A stretch of 64,000 nt of DNA from Streptomyces flaveus (lineage in GTDB: Bacteria > Actinomycetota > Actinomycetes > Streptomycetales > Streptomycetaceae), in the NCBI RefSeq assembly GCF_014647675.1, contig NZ_BMPQ01000028.1, positions 1 through 64,000 on the forward strand, given 5' to 3'. A program made the position numbers and the translations under genes. Below are positions 1 through 8,723 of the stretch, in pieces; the stretch's first letter is position 1; each line of letters begins with the position of its first letter. A model generated the notes under the pieces. The model was not told the origin of the DNA. It saw only the letters and a list, made by a program, of their open reading frames with translations, and ran no database searches.

Positions 1-207
1 ACTCGATCCTCTCAGGGAATCGAGCCTCCATCAGACCCGGAGCGGTTCAGTCTGCGACGGCCGTACCGAAAACGCAGTCCCACGTGAGTGCCTGATTATG
101 CTGGCGTACACGTGAACGCGCCCAGCCACACAGGGGTGGCGTCAGAGACGCCATCACCCTGATCTGGAACGTACCCGGGGCGGTGTGACAGCGCCCATGA
201 TTGATCC

Positions 208-1056
208 ATGGGAATTGTGACGGCGTTACGCCGGTATCCGGTGAAGTCCATGGTCGGCGAGGCTCTGACAAGCGTGGCGGTCACCGCACGCGGGCTGTGC
301 GGAGACCGGGTGTCCGCCGTTCTCGACGATGCGGGCACAGTCGGCAGCGCCAAACACCCCCGCAAGTGGGGCCCGTTGCTCCGCTGCCGCAGCAGGTTGA
401 CCAGCACCGACACGGTCGTGGTCGAGCTGCCGGACGGAATCGTTCTGTCGGCCGGAGACCCTGACCTGGACGCGCGGCTGTCCAAGCTGCTGGGCCGCCA
501 CGTTTCCTTGTCGGCCACCCCACGGGAGCATGGCGGCGCGCTCGAGCGGGCAGTACCCGAATACGAGGGCGGTGTCCCAGACGCCGTGCGGAGCACAGCA
601 ACCACCGACGCTACTGGAGCGGCCATCACCTCCGGTCAGGTCGCACCGGGGACCTTCTTCGACTACGGCGCAGTCCACCTCGTCACCACAACCGCCCTGG
701 CGCGGCTGCGGGCCACGTACCCCACCGGAGACTTCGACCCGCGCCGCTTCCGGCCCAACCTGGTTGTCGACACGCCCGACGGGCCAGGCTTCCCCGAGGA
801 CGCCTGGATACATTCCCGTCTGCGCATCGGCGAGGCTGTCTTCCGGGCCGTGGTGCCCACACCCCGGTGCGTGATCCCCACGCTCGCTCAGGAGGAGTTG
901 CCACCCGACCCCGGCATCATGCGTGCGGTCGCCCGCGAGCACCGCATACCAGTCTTCGACCTGGGCCGACTGTCGTGCGTTGGGGTATACCTGGACGTCC
1001 TGGAACCCGGCACGGTCCGGATCGGCGACTCGGTCACCAGACTGGGCAACTCGTGA
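208..1056 (+). CDS. MOSC domain protein
   Basis: A 282-residue protein with an N-terminal MOSC beta-barrel region (TALRRYPVKSM at residues 5-15) and a C-terminal MOSC core. The PTPRCVIPT stretch places the conserved cysteine at residue 221. The family binds molybdenum cofactor or carries sulfur, as in YiiM and mARC; the substrate here is unknown. Codon 7 (226-228) is TTA, which in Streptomyces normally makes translation depend on the bldA tRNA. The gene stands alone. The 207 bases upstream hold no gene I can support. Confidence 0.85.
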   Translation: MGIVTALRRYPVKSMVGEALTSVAVTARGLCGDRVSAVLDDAGTVGSAKHPRKWGPLLRCRSRLTSTDTVVVELPDGIVLSAGDPDLDARLSKLLGRHVSLSATPREHGGALERAVPEYEGGVPDAVRSTATTDATGAAITSGQVAPGTFFDYGAVHLVTTTALARLRATYPTGDFDPRRFRPNLVVDTPDGPGFPEDAWIHSRLRIGEAVFRAVVPTPRCVIPTLAQEELPPDPGIMRAVAREHRIPVFDLGRLSCVGVYLDVLEPGTVRIGDSVTRLGNS

Positions 1057-1156
1057 CCAGTGGTGTGACGGCTCGCTCAACGCGGCGACAAGCAGGCTAC
1101 GACGGCCACGTGATGGGGCCAATCGACTCGTTCACGACGGGCCTCGAAGATCGTGA

Positions 1157-1321
1157 GGGGAGCTGCACGAGGCGCTGCAGACGAGCCTGCGCGACCACGC
1201 CGGTCTGGGCGCGCCCCGCGCCGCCGTCCTGGGCACCCTGCTGCTCCAGGCCGAGAACATCTGGGCCGAGGCCGAGGCCGAGGCCGAGGCCGAGCGGCCG
1301 GGCCGGGCGCAGCGCACATGA
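1157..1321 (+). pseudogene. possible 3' remnant of a degraded gene
   Basis: This frame opens after a stop at 1154-1156 and has no start codon. It reads 54 residues with Streptomyces-like codon use (HEALQTSLRDHAGLG, then LLLQAENIW and an AE repeat) to TGA at 1319. It looks like the tail of a lost gene. I do not recognise the family. The rest of the gap 1057-1487 holds only the hexanucleotide repeat and the terminator listed separately. Confidence 0.3.
1265..1294. repeat. GCCGAG x5 hexanucleotide repeat
   Basis: Five perfect tandem copies of GCCGAG. They encode alternating Ala-Glu in the remnant frame and are prone to slippage. Confidence 0.8.
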
Positions 1322-1416
1322 GGCATCGACCATGAGACATCGATCGTGACGCATTTCACGATTGACCTGCACGGACCTGGGAACCCCCGCCAGTAGTTTC
1401 CCGTTGAATAAGTCGT

Positions 1417-1455
1417 GGGACCCCGACCGTGATTCCCCCGTCCGGTCGGGGTCCC
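1417..1455. terminator. strong bidirectional terminator hairpin
   Basis: A perfect 12-bp stem (GGGACCCCGACC, 1417-1428, with its complement at 1444-1455) encloses a 15-base loop, and TTT follows on the + strand. It lies just past the 3' end of the leftward phosphotransferase gene and probably ends it. Confidence 0.75.
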
Positions 1456-1487
1456 TTTCCGTTCCGGGGCTCGCCAAGGCCGGAGAC

Positions 1488-2465
1488 TTACACGTCGAGT
1501 TCATCCAGGGCAGCGGTCAGTTCCGGAGAGACGGCCTTGCGGACCCAGGACTCGTTCTCCTTGCCCGAGGCTCGAGGGACGAGCTCGATGTGCATGATCA
1601 GGTAGAGGTAGCTGCGGTAGAGGGCGAGACGTCGACGGGCAGCGGGGGTGAACTCGGCGTGGCCGCCCGCCTCCTGGTAGCCCGCCAGGAACGCCTCGTC
1701 CTGCTTGATGTCGCCGAGCAGCGCCAGAGAGACGAAGTCCGCCAGCGGATCGCCCCAGAACATGCGCTCGCCGTCGATCAGCCCACCGATCACGGGTGAC
1801 GCGCTGCCCTCCGGGCGCTCGACCAGGACGTTCCCCTGCCACAGATCGAAGTGCACGAGGCACGGCTCCGAGACCTTGTCGAGCGCGTCGTACGCGGCCT
1901 TGGCCGTCCGGGCCACCTCGTCCACCGGCCTGGGCAGCCACGCACGATAGCGGCGGGCGTCGTCCAGAACGGCGTCGTACATCGTGGTGAAGGCCGTACG
2001 CCAGTCTTCGGCCAACGGCCCGAGGGCACCGGACGGGTATCCGTAGCCGGGCCCGGTCACCCGGTGGAGTCGGGCCACCTGCCGCCCCAACTCCCTACGA
2101 AGGCCGGCCTGTTCGCCGTCCGCGATGGAGGAGTCCCACGGTTCCCCCGGGCATGCCGTCATCAGCAGATAGCGCCCGGTGGACGCGGACTCGTCCAGAC
2201 AGACGCCCACCACACGCGGTGCGACCACGTCGACTGTGGCGGCGGCCCGGTAGAACTCCGCCTCGGAGGCGAGCAGTTCACGCTCGTGACTCATACCGGG
2301 GGCGGCGGACGGGGGCGGGACCTTCAGTACGTACCGACTGCCGTCGTCGAGCAGCAGCTCCTCGACGGCGTTGTACGTCCCTCCGTCCAACGACCGACAG
2401 CGAGCAAGCCGTTCCCCCGCCACCCCGACCGCCTCAAGGATCCGCTGAGCCCGCTCCTCCGACAT
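1488..2465 (-). CDS. aminoglycoside phosphotransferase-family kinase
   Basis: A 325-residue APH/ChoK-like phosphotransferase. LVHFDLWQGNVL holds the catalytic Asp207 and Asn212, IDGERMFWGDPLAD supplies the metal-binding Asp, and Lys48 in YVLKVP may bind ATP. The family phosphorylates small hydroxylated substrates such as antibiotics, sugars or choline; the substrate here cannot be read from sequence. I start at ATG 2465, preceded by a purine-rich GGGGGCAGG. A longer frame reaches 2531 but would place the gene's start against the operator-like repeat. It is divergent from the FBP gene and ends at the strong hairpin at 1417-1455. Resistance function is not shown. Confidence 0.8.
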   Translation of the reverse strand: MSEERAQRILEAVGVAGERLARCRSLDGGTYNAVEELLLDDGSRYVLKVPPPSAAPGMSHERELLASEAEFYRAAATVDVVAPRVVGVCLDESASTGRYLLMTACPGEPWDSSIADGEQAGLRRELGRQVARLHRVTGPGYGYPSGALGPLAEDWRTAFTTMYDAVLDDARRYRAWLPRPVDEVARTAKAAYDALDKVSEPCLVHFDLWQGNVLVERPEGSASPVIGGLIDGERMFWGDPLADFVSLALLGDIKQDEAFLAGYQEAGGHAEFTPAARRRLALYRSYLYLIMHIELVPRASGKENESWVRKAVSPELTAALDELDV

Positions 2466-2565
2466 CCTGCCCCCACCCCGTTCATGGTCCGGCCTCCGGT
2501 TCGGGTACAGCGTACGGTCCCCGAAATCCATTGGTGCACCTCGATATGGCTATGTAGCGTAGGTT

Positions 2566-2588
2566 AAAACCTAGTGGCCCTAGGTTTT
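2566..2588. promoter_or_regulatory. 9-bp inverted repeat, candidate operator
   Basis: AAAACCTAG and CTAGGTTTT are perfect complements 5 bases apart (2566-2574, 2580-2588). An extra TAGGTT half-site (2560-2565) abuts the left arm. It lies between the divergent phosphotransferase and FBP genes and is unusually AT-rich for this DNA, so it may bind a TetR- or MarR-like regulator. Confidence 0.5.
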
Positions 2589-2638
2589 GCCACCGGCCCG
2601 ACCGGCCGACAGCCCCGACCCTCAGAAGGACCCGCACG

Positions 2639-3133
2639 ATGCGACCACTCACCGAGCAGGACATACGCAACTCATTCATCAACTGCTCCAAGGGAGAGGC
2701 CAAACGCCTGGCGATACCGCGCGACCTGGCCGAACGCCCGTGGAACGACCTGGACTTCCTCGGCTGGCGAGATCCGGGAGCGCCCGACCGCAGCTATCTC
2801 GTCACCGAGCGCGAGGACCGGCTCGTCGGTGTGACCCTGCGCTTCCCGTCCTCGCAGCGTGGCTTCCTGCACCGCAGCATGTGCTCCCTGTGCATGACGA
2901 CCCACCCGGGCAGCGGGGTCTGTCTGATGACGGCGCGCAAAGCGGGCGCGGCAGGCCGCGAGGGCAACTCCGTCGGCGTCTATATGTGCGCCGACCTGGC
3001 CTGCTCCCTGTACGTACGCGGCAAGAAGATCCCGGAGTCCGGACTCCGCATCGAGGAGAGCCTCACGGTGGAGCAACAGATCGCCCGGACGACGGGCCGT
3101 CTCTCCGCCTTCCTGGACAAGCTGTACACCTGA
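2639..3133 (+). CDS. FBP domain protein, FusB-like EF-G-binding
   Basis: A 164-residue protein with the FBP C-terminal treble-clef zinc finger: Cys82-x2-Cys85 and Cys117-x4-Cys122 are the likely zinc ligands. The fold is known from staphylococcal FusB/FusC, which bind elongation factor G and free it from ribosomes stalled by fusidic acid. Actinobacterial members are common, but their role is not established. The N-terminal half is helical and matches the FusB arrangement. The start follows a purine-rich GACCCTCAGAAGGAC. The inverted repeat at 2566-2588 sits about 50 bases upstream, so inducible expression is plausible. Confidence 0.75.
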   Translation: MRPLTEQDIRNSFINCSKGEAKRLAIPRDLAERPWNDLDFLGWRDPGAPDRSYLVTEREDRLVGVTLRFPSSQRGFLHRSMCSLCMTTHPGSGVCLMTARKAGAAGREGNSVGVYMCADLACSLYVRGKKIPESGLRIEESLTVEQQIARTTGRLSAFLDKLYT

Positions 3134-3281
3134 CCCCGGCCGGGCCACCCGGCCTGGCCCCGGCCCGCCACCAGGGCCGTGTCAGACTGGCCGCTCGGCC
3201 GGCGTGTCCCCGCCGTCCCTCCGGGTGAGCCGCACCGTCAGGACACGTTCGGTGCGGCTGCGGAAGGGGAAGTGGCCAAAG

Positions 3282-4532
3282 ATGCGGGATGTACGTGAGG
3301 CATGGGCCGCCGCCGCGGCCCAGGTCGCGAAGTGGCGCCAGGAGCCGGTGATCGTCCAGACCGTGCGGTCGGCCGCGGCCGCGACGGTCGCGTACGTGGT
3401 CGCGCTGCAGTTCAGCCCGGAGGTGGCACCGCTCACCGCTCCGCTGACCGCACTCCTCGTCGTCCAGGTGACCCTCTACTCCACGCTCACCACGGGCGTA
3501 CGCCGGGTGAACTCCGTGGTGGCAGGCGTGCTCCTCGCCATCGCGTTCAGCGCCATCGTCGGACTCACCTGGTGGAGCCTCGGCCTGCTGATCCTCGCCT
3601 CGCTGGCCGTCGGCCACCTGGTGCGGGTCAGCGAGTTCGTGCCCGAGGTGGCGATCAGCGCGATGCTGGTCCTCGGCGTCACCAGAGTCGGCGACACGGC
3701 CTGGGCGCGGGTGCTGGAGACCGTCATCGGAGCCGTGGTCGGGCTCGGCTGCAATCTGCTCTTCTCTCCCCCGGTGTGGGTGGGCGCGGCCGGCGAGTCC
3801 ATCGAGGATCTGGCCCGCCGTATGCGGCAGTTGATGCTGCTGGTCGGCGAGGAGGCGGGCGGGCGTACCCCCGTGGCATACGCGGCGGAACGCCTGTACG
3901 AGGCCCGTCGCCTCGACCACGACATCGTCGAGGTGGACGCGGCTCTCAAGCAGGCCGAGGACAGCCTGAAACTCAATCCCCGGGTGCGCGAAGGACTGCT
4001 GCACCGGGTCGTCCTGCGGACCGGACTCGACACGCTGGAGATCTGCACGGTGGTCCTGCGGGTACTCGCCCGCAGCCTCACCGACCTCGCCAGGACGCGT
4101 GATCCCGACGAGCGGCTGTTCGAGCGGGAGACCGGCGCGGCGGTGGAGCAGCTGCTGGCCGAGGTCGGCGATGCCGTGGTCAGTTTCGCCGTCCTGGTCA
4201 CCACCGACGTCAGCCGCAGTGCGGAGTCCGCGGAGGCCCGGCTCGCCACCGAACTGGCCTCGGCGACCGCCACCCGCGACAAGCTGGCCCAGCTCATGCT
4301 CGACGAGGTGCAGCGGGACGCGCGCCAGTGGCAGCTGCACGGCGCGGTGCTCACCGAGGTCACCCGGATCCTCGACGAACTCGACATGGAGCGCCGCTCC
4401 GACCGGCTCCTGGAGGAACTGGACCGCTGCACGCGCGAGCAGAGCGAACGCATGCCCAGCCTGACCCGCATGCGCCGCCGTCTGCGGGGGCTCCGGCGGA
4501 AGCCTCGTAGCGCCTCGGACCGAGCTGCCTGA
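3282..4532 (+). CDS. FUSC/aromatic acid exporter-family membrane protein
   Basis: A 416-residue inner-membrane protein. The N-terminal half (about residues 25-185) has hydrophobic helices typical of the aromatic acid exporter (ArAE/FUSC) family. The C-terminal half is a long charged, helical cytoplasmic domain ending in an Arg-rich tail. The family exports aromatic carboxylic acids or related compounds; specificity is unknown. I chose ATG 3282, downstream of GGAAGGGGAAG, over an upstream start at 3204 because the extra 26 residues are basic and carry no conserved features. Confidence 0.7.
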   Translation: MRDVREAWAAAAAQVAKWRQEPVIVQTVRSAAAATVAYVVALQFSPEVAPLTAPLTALLVVQVTLYSTLTTGVRRVNSVVAGVLLAIAFSAIVGLTWWSLGLLILASLAVGHLVRVSEFVPEVAISAMLVLGVTRVGDTAWARVLETVIGAVVGLGCNLLFSPPVWVGAAGESIEDLARRMRQLMLLVGEEAGGRTPVAYAAERLYEARRLDHDIVEVDAALKQAEDSLKLNPRVREGLLHRVVLRTGLDTLEICTVVLRVLARSLTDLARTRDPDERLFERETGAAVEQLLAEVGDAVVSFAVLVTTDVSRSAESAEARLATELASATATRDKLAQLMLDEVQRDARQWQLHGAVLTEVTRILDELDMERRSDRLLEELDRCTREQSERMPSLTRMRRRLRGLRRKPRSASDRAA

Positions 4533-4623
4533 CCCGCCACTCGGAGCCGCATTTGCCCCGCACCGCCGCGAGCGGTCAAGGTGGGCTGTCACGGCCGAGG
4601 CGATCGAGACCAGAGGTGCGGGC

Positions 4624-5859
4624 ATGGGCAAGGGTGCGGAACCGGCGCGAGGCGCGCTCAGCAGGCGCCGTTTCGTCAGGGTCGGGGCACTCGCGGCAGC
4701 CGCGGTGACCGCCCCGGCCGGCTGCGGCACCCAGGACACCCAGGACCGCCCCGAGGCCGCCACCACCTCCACCACCGCGCGTGCCGCGTCCCCCTCCACC
4801 TCCGCGAAGCCCCGCCCCACCGGCCCCCGCCCGCTCTTCCTCGGCACGTACACCTCGGCCGAGGGCGGCGGCACCGGCATCGGACTCGCGACGTACGACA
4901 TCACCACGGGCCGTATCACCGGCACGGGAACCCTCACCGGCATCGGCGACCCGTCCTATCTCGCGGCGCACCCGGACGGCCGTACGCTCTACGCGGTCAA
5001 CGAGCGCGAGGACGGCGGCGTGACAGCGGTCCGGCTGTCAACAGGCGGGCAGCACAAGGTACTTGGCACGCGCGCTACGGGAGGTGCCGCTCCCACCCAT
5101 CTGTCCGTGCACCCCGGCGGGCGCTGGCTCCTGAGCGCCAACTACGGGTCCGGCAGCGTGGCGGTGCACCCCATCGAGGCCTCGGGCGCGCTCGGCGAGC
5201 GTACGGATCTGGTCACACACTCCAGCCCGCCGCCCGGCCCCGGCCAGGAGGGACCGCACGCGCACCAGTTCATCACCAGCCCGGACGGCGGCCATGTGCT
5301 CGCGGTCGATCTGGGCACGGACACGGTCTACACATACCGCCTGGACGAATCCGCGGGCACCCTCCGCCCGGTCTCCCAGGCACGCACACGCCCGGGTGCG
5401 GGCCCGCGCCATCTCACCTTCCATCCCGGCGGCCGCTTCGCCTACCTGGCGAACGAACTCGACAACACGGTCACGGTGTGCGCCTACGACCCGGCGACGG
5501 GACGGCTGACGCCGGGCGATCCGCAGTCCACGGGCACGGGCGAGGGCACGAGTTACCCGGCGCAGTTGCTCGTCACGCCGAAGGGCTCGTACGCGTATCT
5601 GGCCAACCGCGGCCACAACAGTCTGGCCCGGTACGCCGTCGAGGCGGACGGGGCCCGGCTGCGTCTGCTGGACACCGTGCCCGTGCGCGGCGACTTCCCG
5701 CGGCACATCGCCTTCTCGCCGGGCGGGAACCTGCTGTTCGCCGCGAACCAGAAGTCGAGCACGGTCAGCGTCTTCCACGTCGACGAGAAATCCGGCGAAC
5801 TACGGCTCGCGGGCGAGCCGTTCGCGTCACCCGTCGCCGTCTGTGCGCTGCCGCTGTAG
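4624..5859 (+). CDS. Tat-exported lactonase-family beta-propeller lipoprotein
   Basis: A 411-residue member of the 6-phosphogluconolactonase (YbhE/Pgl) seven-bladed propeller family. The N-terminus has a twin-arginine motif SRRRFVRV and a hydrophobic stretch ending PAGC, so Cys34 may be lipidated. The PAGC lipobox is weak. Repeats such as HPDGRTLYAVNE, HPGGRWLLSANYG and HPGGRFAYLANE mark successive blades. Because it is exported, a role in pentose-phosphate metabolism is unlikely; it may hydrolyse an external lactone. Its last 33 bases overlap the 3' end of the convergent DUF2470 gene. Confidence 0.75.
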   Translation: MGKGAEPARGALSRRRFVRVGALAAAAVTAPAGCGTQDTQDRPEAATTSTTARAASPSTSAKPRPTGPRPLFLGTYTSAEGGGTGIGLATYDITTGRITGTGTLTGIGDPSYLAAHPDGRTLYAVNEREDGGVTAVRLSTGGQHKVLGTRATGGAAPTHLSVHPGGRWLLSANYGSGSVAVHPIEASGALGERTDLVTHSSPPPGPGQEGPHAHQFITSPDGGHVLAVDLGTDTVYTYRLDESAGTLRPVSQARTRPGAGPRHLTFHPGGRFAYLANELDNTVTVCAYDPATGRLTPGDPQSTGTGEGTSYPAQLLVTPKGSYAYLANRGHNSLARYAVEADGARLRLLDTVPVRGDFPRHIAFSPGGNLLFAANQKSSTVSVFHVDEKSGELRLAGEPFASPVAVCALPL

Positions 5860-6552
5860 GGCACGGGGGCAGGTTCCGGCGCCGGCCTGGGCGAGGAGGA
5901 TGTGCATGCGTTCCGTCAGCTGGCCGAGGTCGTCGGCGGGCCGGTGGAAGGGCAGCCGTACGTCGCCGTGGTCGCGGGAGCGCTCGATGCGCAGGGTCAG
6001 CGCGTGCCGGTCGACGGCGAGCGGCTGGACGCGTACTGCACCGTGCAGGTTGTCGGGCTCGACGAGGCGGGTGAGCCGCTCGACGGCGTCCGGGTGGGCG
6101 TCGGCGAGGTGGGTCAGCAGCCGGGCCTCGGCGGTGGCCAGCGGGTCGGGTTCGGCTCGGGCGTACTCCTCGCGGTCGACCACGACCGCCCCGCCGCCGT
6201 CGCGCAGCACAATGCGCGTCGGGCTGAACGCGAGGTGTCCCTCCTCGGGCTTGAACCAGCCGGCCATCCAGAGCCGGGCGCGGATGCGGTTGCGTACGGG
6301 GACGGGCGCCACATCGGCGAACTCGAGGACGGCGGACGGCTCTCCGCGTGGCGCGCAGATCGCGGCCGCGGTGAGCATGCTGTCGTCCGGCAGGTGCAGC
6401 AGCACGCGGCCGTCCTCGGCGACGGTGTGGACGCCGATGAACTCCTCGCGGCCGCCCTCGGCGGTCACCGCGCAGGACCAGGCCGTGGCGAGCACGGAGC
6501 GGGCACGCTGAGCCGTTGCCGGCACGGCGGTCCACGTGTGACGGTCACCCAT
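5827..6552 (-). CDS. DUF2470 domain protein, iron-regulated
   Basis: A 241-residue protein with a C-terminal DUF2470 domain (from about residue 135, LATAEARLLTHLADAHPDAV) after a split-barrel-like N-terminal part. The same pairing occurs in HugZ-type heme-utilisation proteins, so binding or breakdown of heme is plausible but inferred. ATG 6552 follows a GGGAGG ribosome-binding site. An iron box close to the DmdR1/IdeR consensus overlaps the promoter just upstream, so the gene should be repressed when iron is plentiful. Confidence 0.75.
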   Translation of the reverse strand: MGDRHTWTAVPATAQRARSVLATAWSCAVTAEGGREEFIGVHTVAEDGRVLLHLPDDSMLTAAAICAPRGEPSAVLEFADVAPVPVRNRIRARLWMAGWFKPEEGHLAFSPTRIVLRDGGGAVVVDREEYARAEPDPLATAEARLLTHLADAHPDAVERLTRLVEPDNLHGAVRVQPLAVDRHALTLRIERSRDHGDVRLPFHRPADDLGQLTERMHILLAQAGAGTCPRALQRQRTDGDG

Positions 6553-6564
6553 CCCAAACCTCCC

Positions 6565-6610
6565 TTAGGTAAGCCTTGCCTAACCTACCCAAGATCTAGG
6601 CTCACGCCAA
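6565..6610 (-). promoter_or_regulatory. promoter with DmdR1/IdeR iron box
   Basis: On the minus strand a -35 TTGGCG (6605-6610) and -10 TAGGTT (6582-6587) are 17 bases apart. The 19-base element at 6565-6583, TTAGGCAAGGCTTACCTAA, matches the iron-box consensus TTAGGTTAGGCTAACCTAA at 16 positions and overlaps the -10 end. Repression by the iron-loaded regulator is expected. Confidence 0.7.
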
Positions 6611-6671
6611 CCACGTCAGGCCCTTTTCACAGGAAGGAGGCCCCTCGACCTCAGCGGACGGGCGATCGCCC

Positions 6672-7502
6672 TCAGAGCTGCGCTGTCCAGTGCACGGGTC
6701 GGGCGACCGTCTCCGGAAGCCTCGTACTCCCGCTCCCCCGGGCCGAGTTGAGCTGGGGCTGGGTCAGGAAGAAGGCGCCGGTCAGGTCCGCGTCCGTGAG
6801 GTCGGCGTCGCGGAGATCCGCGCCGATGAGGTCCGCGCCCCGTAGGTCGGCGCCGGTCAGGTCGGCGGCGATGAGGTAGGCGCCGCGCAGGTTGGCACCC
6901 CGGAGATCGGCTCCTTTGAGGCGGGCGCCCATGAGGTCTGCGCCCCGGCGGTCCTTCTTGCGGCCACGGGTGGCCGCCCGCACCAGCTCGCTCGTCCGCA
7001 GCAGGAGTTCGTTGACCTGCTGCCGGTGCGCACCCACGTCCAACTCACCCAGTTCCTCCGGGCTTTGGCGCGTGAATCGCTCGGTCTCGCGGAGCAGTAG
7101 ACGGAGGTCGGCGTGCACCGGGCGGGCGGCGGGCAGGGTCAGCGCCTCCGTCAGGTACCAGAGCAGCTCATGCAGCTGCCGTACGACCGGAAAGACGTCG
7201 AACATCCGCCGGGCGCGCTCCGGCGTCCCCGACCGCCAGTCCTGGCCGCCGAAGGTGACCTGCGAGACCTGCTGCCCGGCGCCGAAGCAGTCGTAGACGG
7301 TGCAGCCGGTGAAGCCGCGCTGCCGCAGCTCGGTGTGGATGCCGCAGCGGGAGTCGGTGCGCAGGTGGGAGCAGGGTTTCCCGGCCTCCTTGTCGACCGC
7401 GAAGTCCGCCGAGGCCGAGAAGGGCAGCGCGACACAGCACAGGCCGAAGCAGCGGGTGCAGTCCGCGCGCAGATCGTGGAGGTCAAGGGGGTGGTCCGGC
7501 AT
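6672..7502 (-). CDS. pentapeptide-repeat protein with Cys-rich N-terminus
   Basis: A 276-residue protein in two parts. Residues 1-80 hold a cysteine cluster (DCTRCFGLCC, KPCSHL, RCGIH, GCTVYDCFG) that resembles a metal-binding YkgJ-like module. The C-terminal third is a run of A(D/N)LxG pentapeptide repeats (GADLRGANLRGAYL and following), which fold as a right-handed quadrilateral helix. The middle is helical. The biochemical role is unknown; some pentapeptide proteins mimic DNA and bind gyrase, but nothing here shows that. I start at MPDHPLD because the frame upstream is not conserved-looking. Confidence 0.75.
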   Translation of the reverse strand: MPDHPLDLHDLRADCTRCFGLCCVALPFSASADFAVDKEAGKPCSHLRTDSRCGIHTELRQRGFTGCTVYDCFGAGQQVSQVTFGGQDWRSGTPERARRMFDVFPVVRQLHELLWYLTEALTLPAARPVHADLRLLLRETERFTRQSPEELGELDVGAHRQQVNELLLRTSELVRAATRGRKKDRRGADLMGARLKGADLRGANLRGAYLIAADLTGADLRGADLIGADLRDADLTDADLTGAFFLTQPQLNSARGSGSTRLPETVARPVHWTAQL

Positions 7503-7677
7503 GCCGGTCAGCCTACGTCGGGCTCGGCGGGACCCATCCGGCTCCCCTCCACCGAACGAATCCTCACCGATGAATTTCCGGCCTTGTGGGGGTCTCCACA
7601 TACAGAGGAAAACAAGCTCCGCTACTACAGAGATACGAGCCCATAGGTACGAGCCACCCGAACCCGAGGAGAGCGTC

Positions 7678-7878
7678 ATGTGCACCCACCAGCCGCCGTG
7701 CCCGACCGCCGAGAGCCCCGACCACCACGCCGCCGTGATCGTGTCCGCACATCCCGAGCAGGGCTGGTACCGGCTGTGCAACGGCACCATCGTCTTCGAC
7801 GACACCGGCGAGCTCCTCCCCGACGGCCGCATCGTCAACCCGCACCGCGACCTCGGCCCGCTGACCGTGGCCGCCTGA
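7678..7878 (+). CDS. DUF5999 family small protein
   Basis: A 66-residue protein beginning MCTHQPPCPTAE, with a C-terminal WYRLCNGTIVFDDTGELLPDG stretch typical of the short actinobacterial DUF5999 family. Function is unknown. Three cysteines and a histidine-rich N-terminus could bind metal. ATG follows CGAGGAGAGCG. The gene is single and has its own 175-base upstream region. Confidence 0.75.
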   Translation: MCTHQPPCPTAESPDHHAAVIVSAHPEQGWYRLCNGTIVFDDTGELLPDGRIVNPHRDLGPLTVAA

Positions 7879-7915
7879 CCTACCAACTGAAGAGCTCGAA
7901 GGACCTACCGGGGAC

Positions 7916-8659
7916 CTACCGGCCGAACAGCTCGAAGGCCACGGCCGGCTTCCCGCCGAAGCGTTCGCCCATCTCCTGCGCATAGCCGATCAGGAAGCCA
8001 CGGACGTACGTCTCAGGGTCCTCGTCCGTCAACACCTCGATGTACGTGCGGTGCTCGAGCAGAGACCGCACCGCCCGCTCAAGCCCCGGCGTCGCGTCCA
8101 CCGCGTGCGTGGGGCTCGCCGAACCGGCCACGGCGACCCAGCGGACCCCGTTCCAGGGCTCGATGCCCTGGTCGGCCAGTTCGGGGAAGATCCACCGGTT
8201 CCCCGCGTCGGCGGCGGCGTCGAGCGTCGCCCGGCCCACGGCGACATGGTCCGGGGTGTTCCAGCCGACCCCGCCCCAGGTGTCCCGGTGGTTGAGGGTG
8301 ATGACCAGTTCGGGCCGGTACTTGCGGATCGCCGCCGCGATGTCCCGCCGCAGCGCGATCCCGTACTCGACGACCCCGTCCCTGTGGTCGAGGAACTCCA
8401 CCTCGCTCACCCCGACGACGGCCGCACTGGCCCGCTGCTCCCGCTCCCGCAGGGGCCCGCACTCGGCCGGGTCCAGCGTGTCGATGCCTGCCTCACCACG
8501 GGTCGCCAGCACATACGCGACCTCCCGGCCCGCGTCCGTCCACACGGCGATCGCGGCCGAGCAGCCGTACTCGAGGTCGTCCGGGTGGGCCACCACGGCG
8601 AGAGCGCGCTGCCAGTCGTCGGGCATGGGCCTCAGCTGGTCGTTCGTCGGCTCCGTCAT
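7916..8659 (-). CDS. PIG-L family deacetylase
   Basis: A 247-residue LmbE/PIG-L zinc hydrolase. AHPDDLE (residues 24-30) and PDH (136-138) supply the His-Asp-Asp and distal His zinc/catalytic set. The family removes N-acetyl groups from GlcNAc-type substrates, as in MshB and Mca of mycothiol metabolism. The EFLDHRDG and NHRDTWGG motifs are typical of the wider family, but I cannot tell whether the substrate is a mycothiol conjugate. It stands alone between convergent and tandem neighbours. Confidence 0.8.
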   Translation of the reverse strand: MTEPTNDQLRPMPDDWQRALAVVAHPDDLEYGCSAAIAVWTDAGREVAYVLATRGEAGIDTLDPAECGPLREREQRASAAVVGVSEVEFLDHRDGVVEYGIALRRDIAAAIRKYRPELVITLNHRDTWGGVGWNTPDHVAVGRATLDAAADAGNRWIFPELADQGIEPWNGVRWVAVAGSASPTHAVDATPGLERAVRSLLEHRTYIEVLTDEDPETYVRGFLIGYAQEMGERFGGKPAVAFELFGR

Positions 8660-8723
8660 GGTGCGCAGATTAGTGCGGCCCGGTCGTGCGCGCAGAGCGA
8701 TGTCCGGGCGGCGCGGCAGTCGT

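Noticed and set aside
1265..1294. A CRISPR-like repeat
   Set aside because: It is a pure tandem hexanucleotide with no spacers.
3063..4943. A 626-codon open frame on the minus strand opposite the exporter gene
   Set aside because: It is the antisense shadow of a gene with good membrane-family features; its translation is low-complexity and lacks domains.
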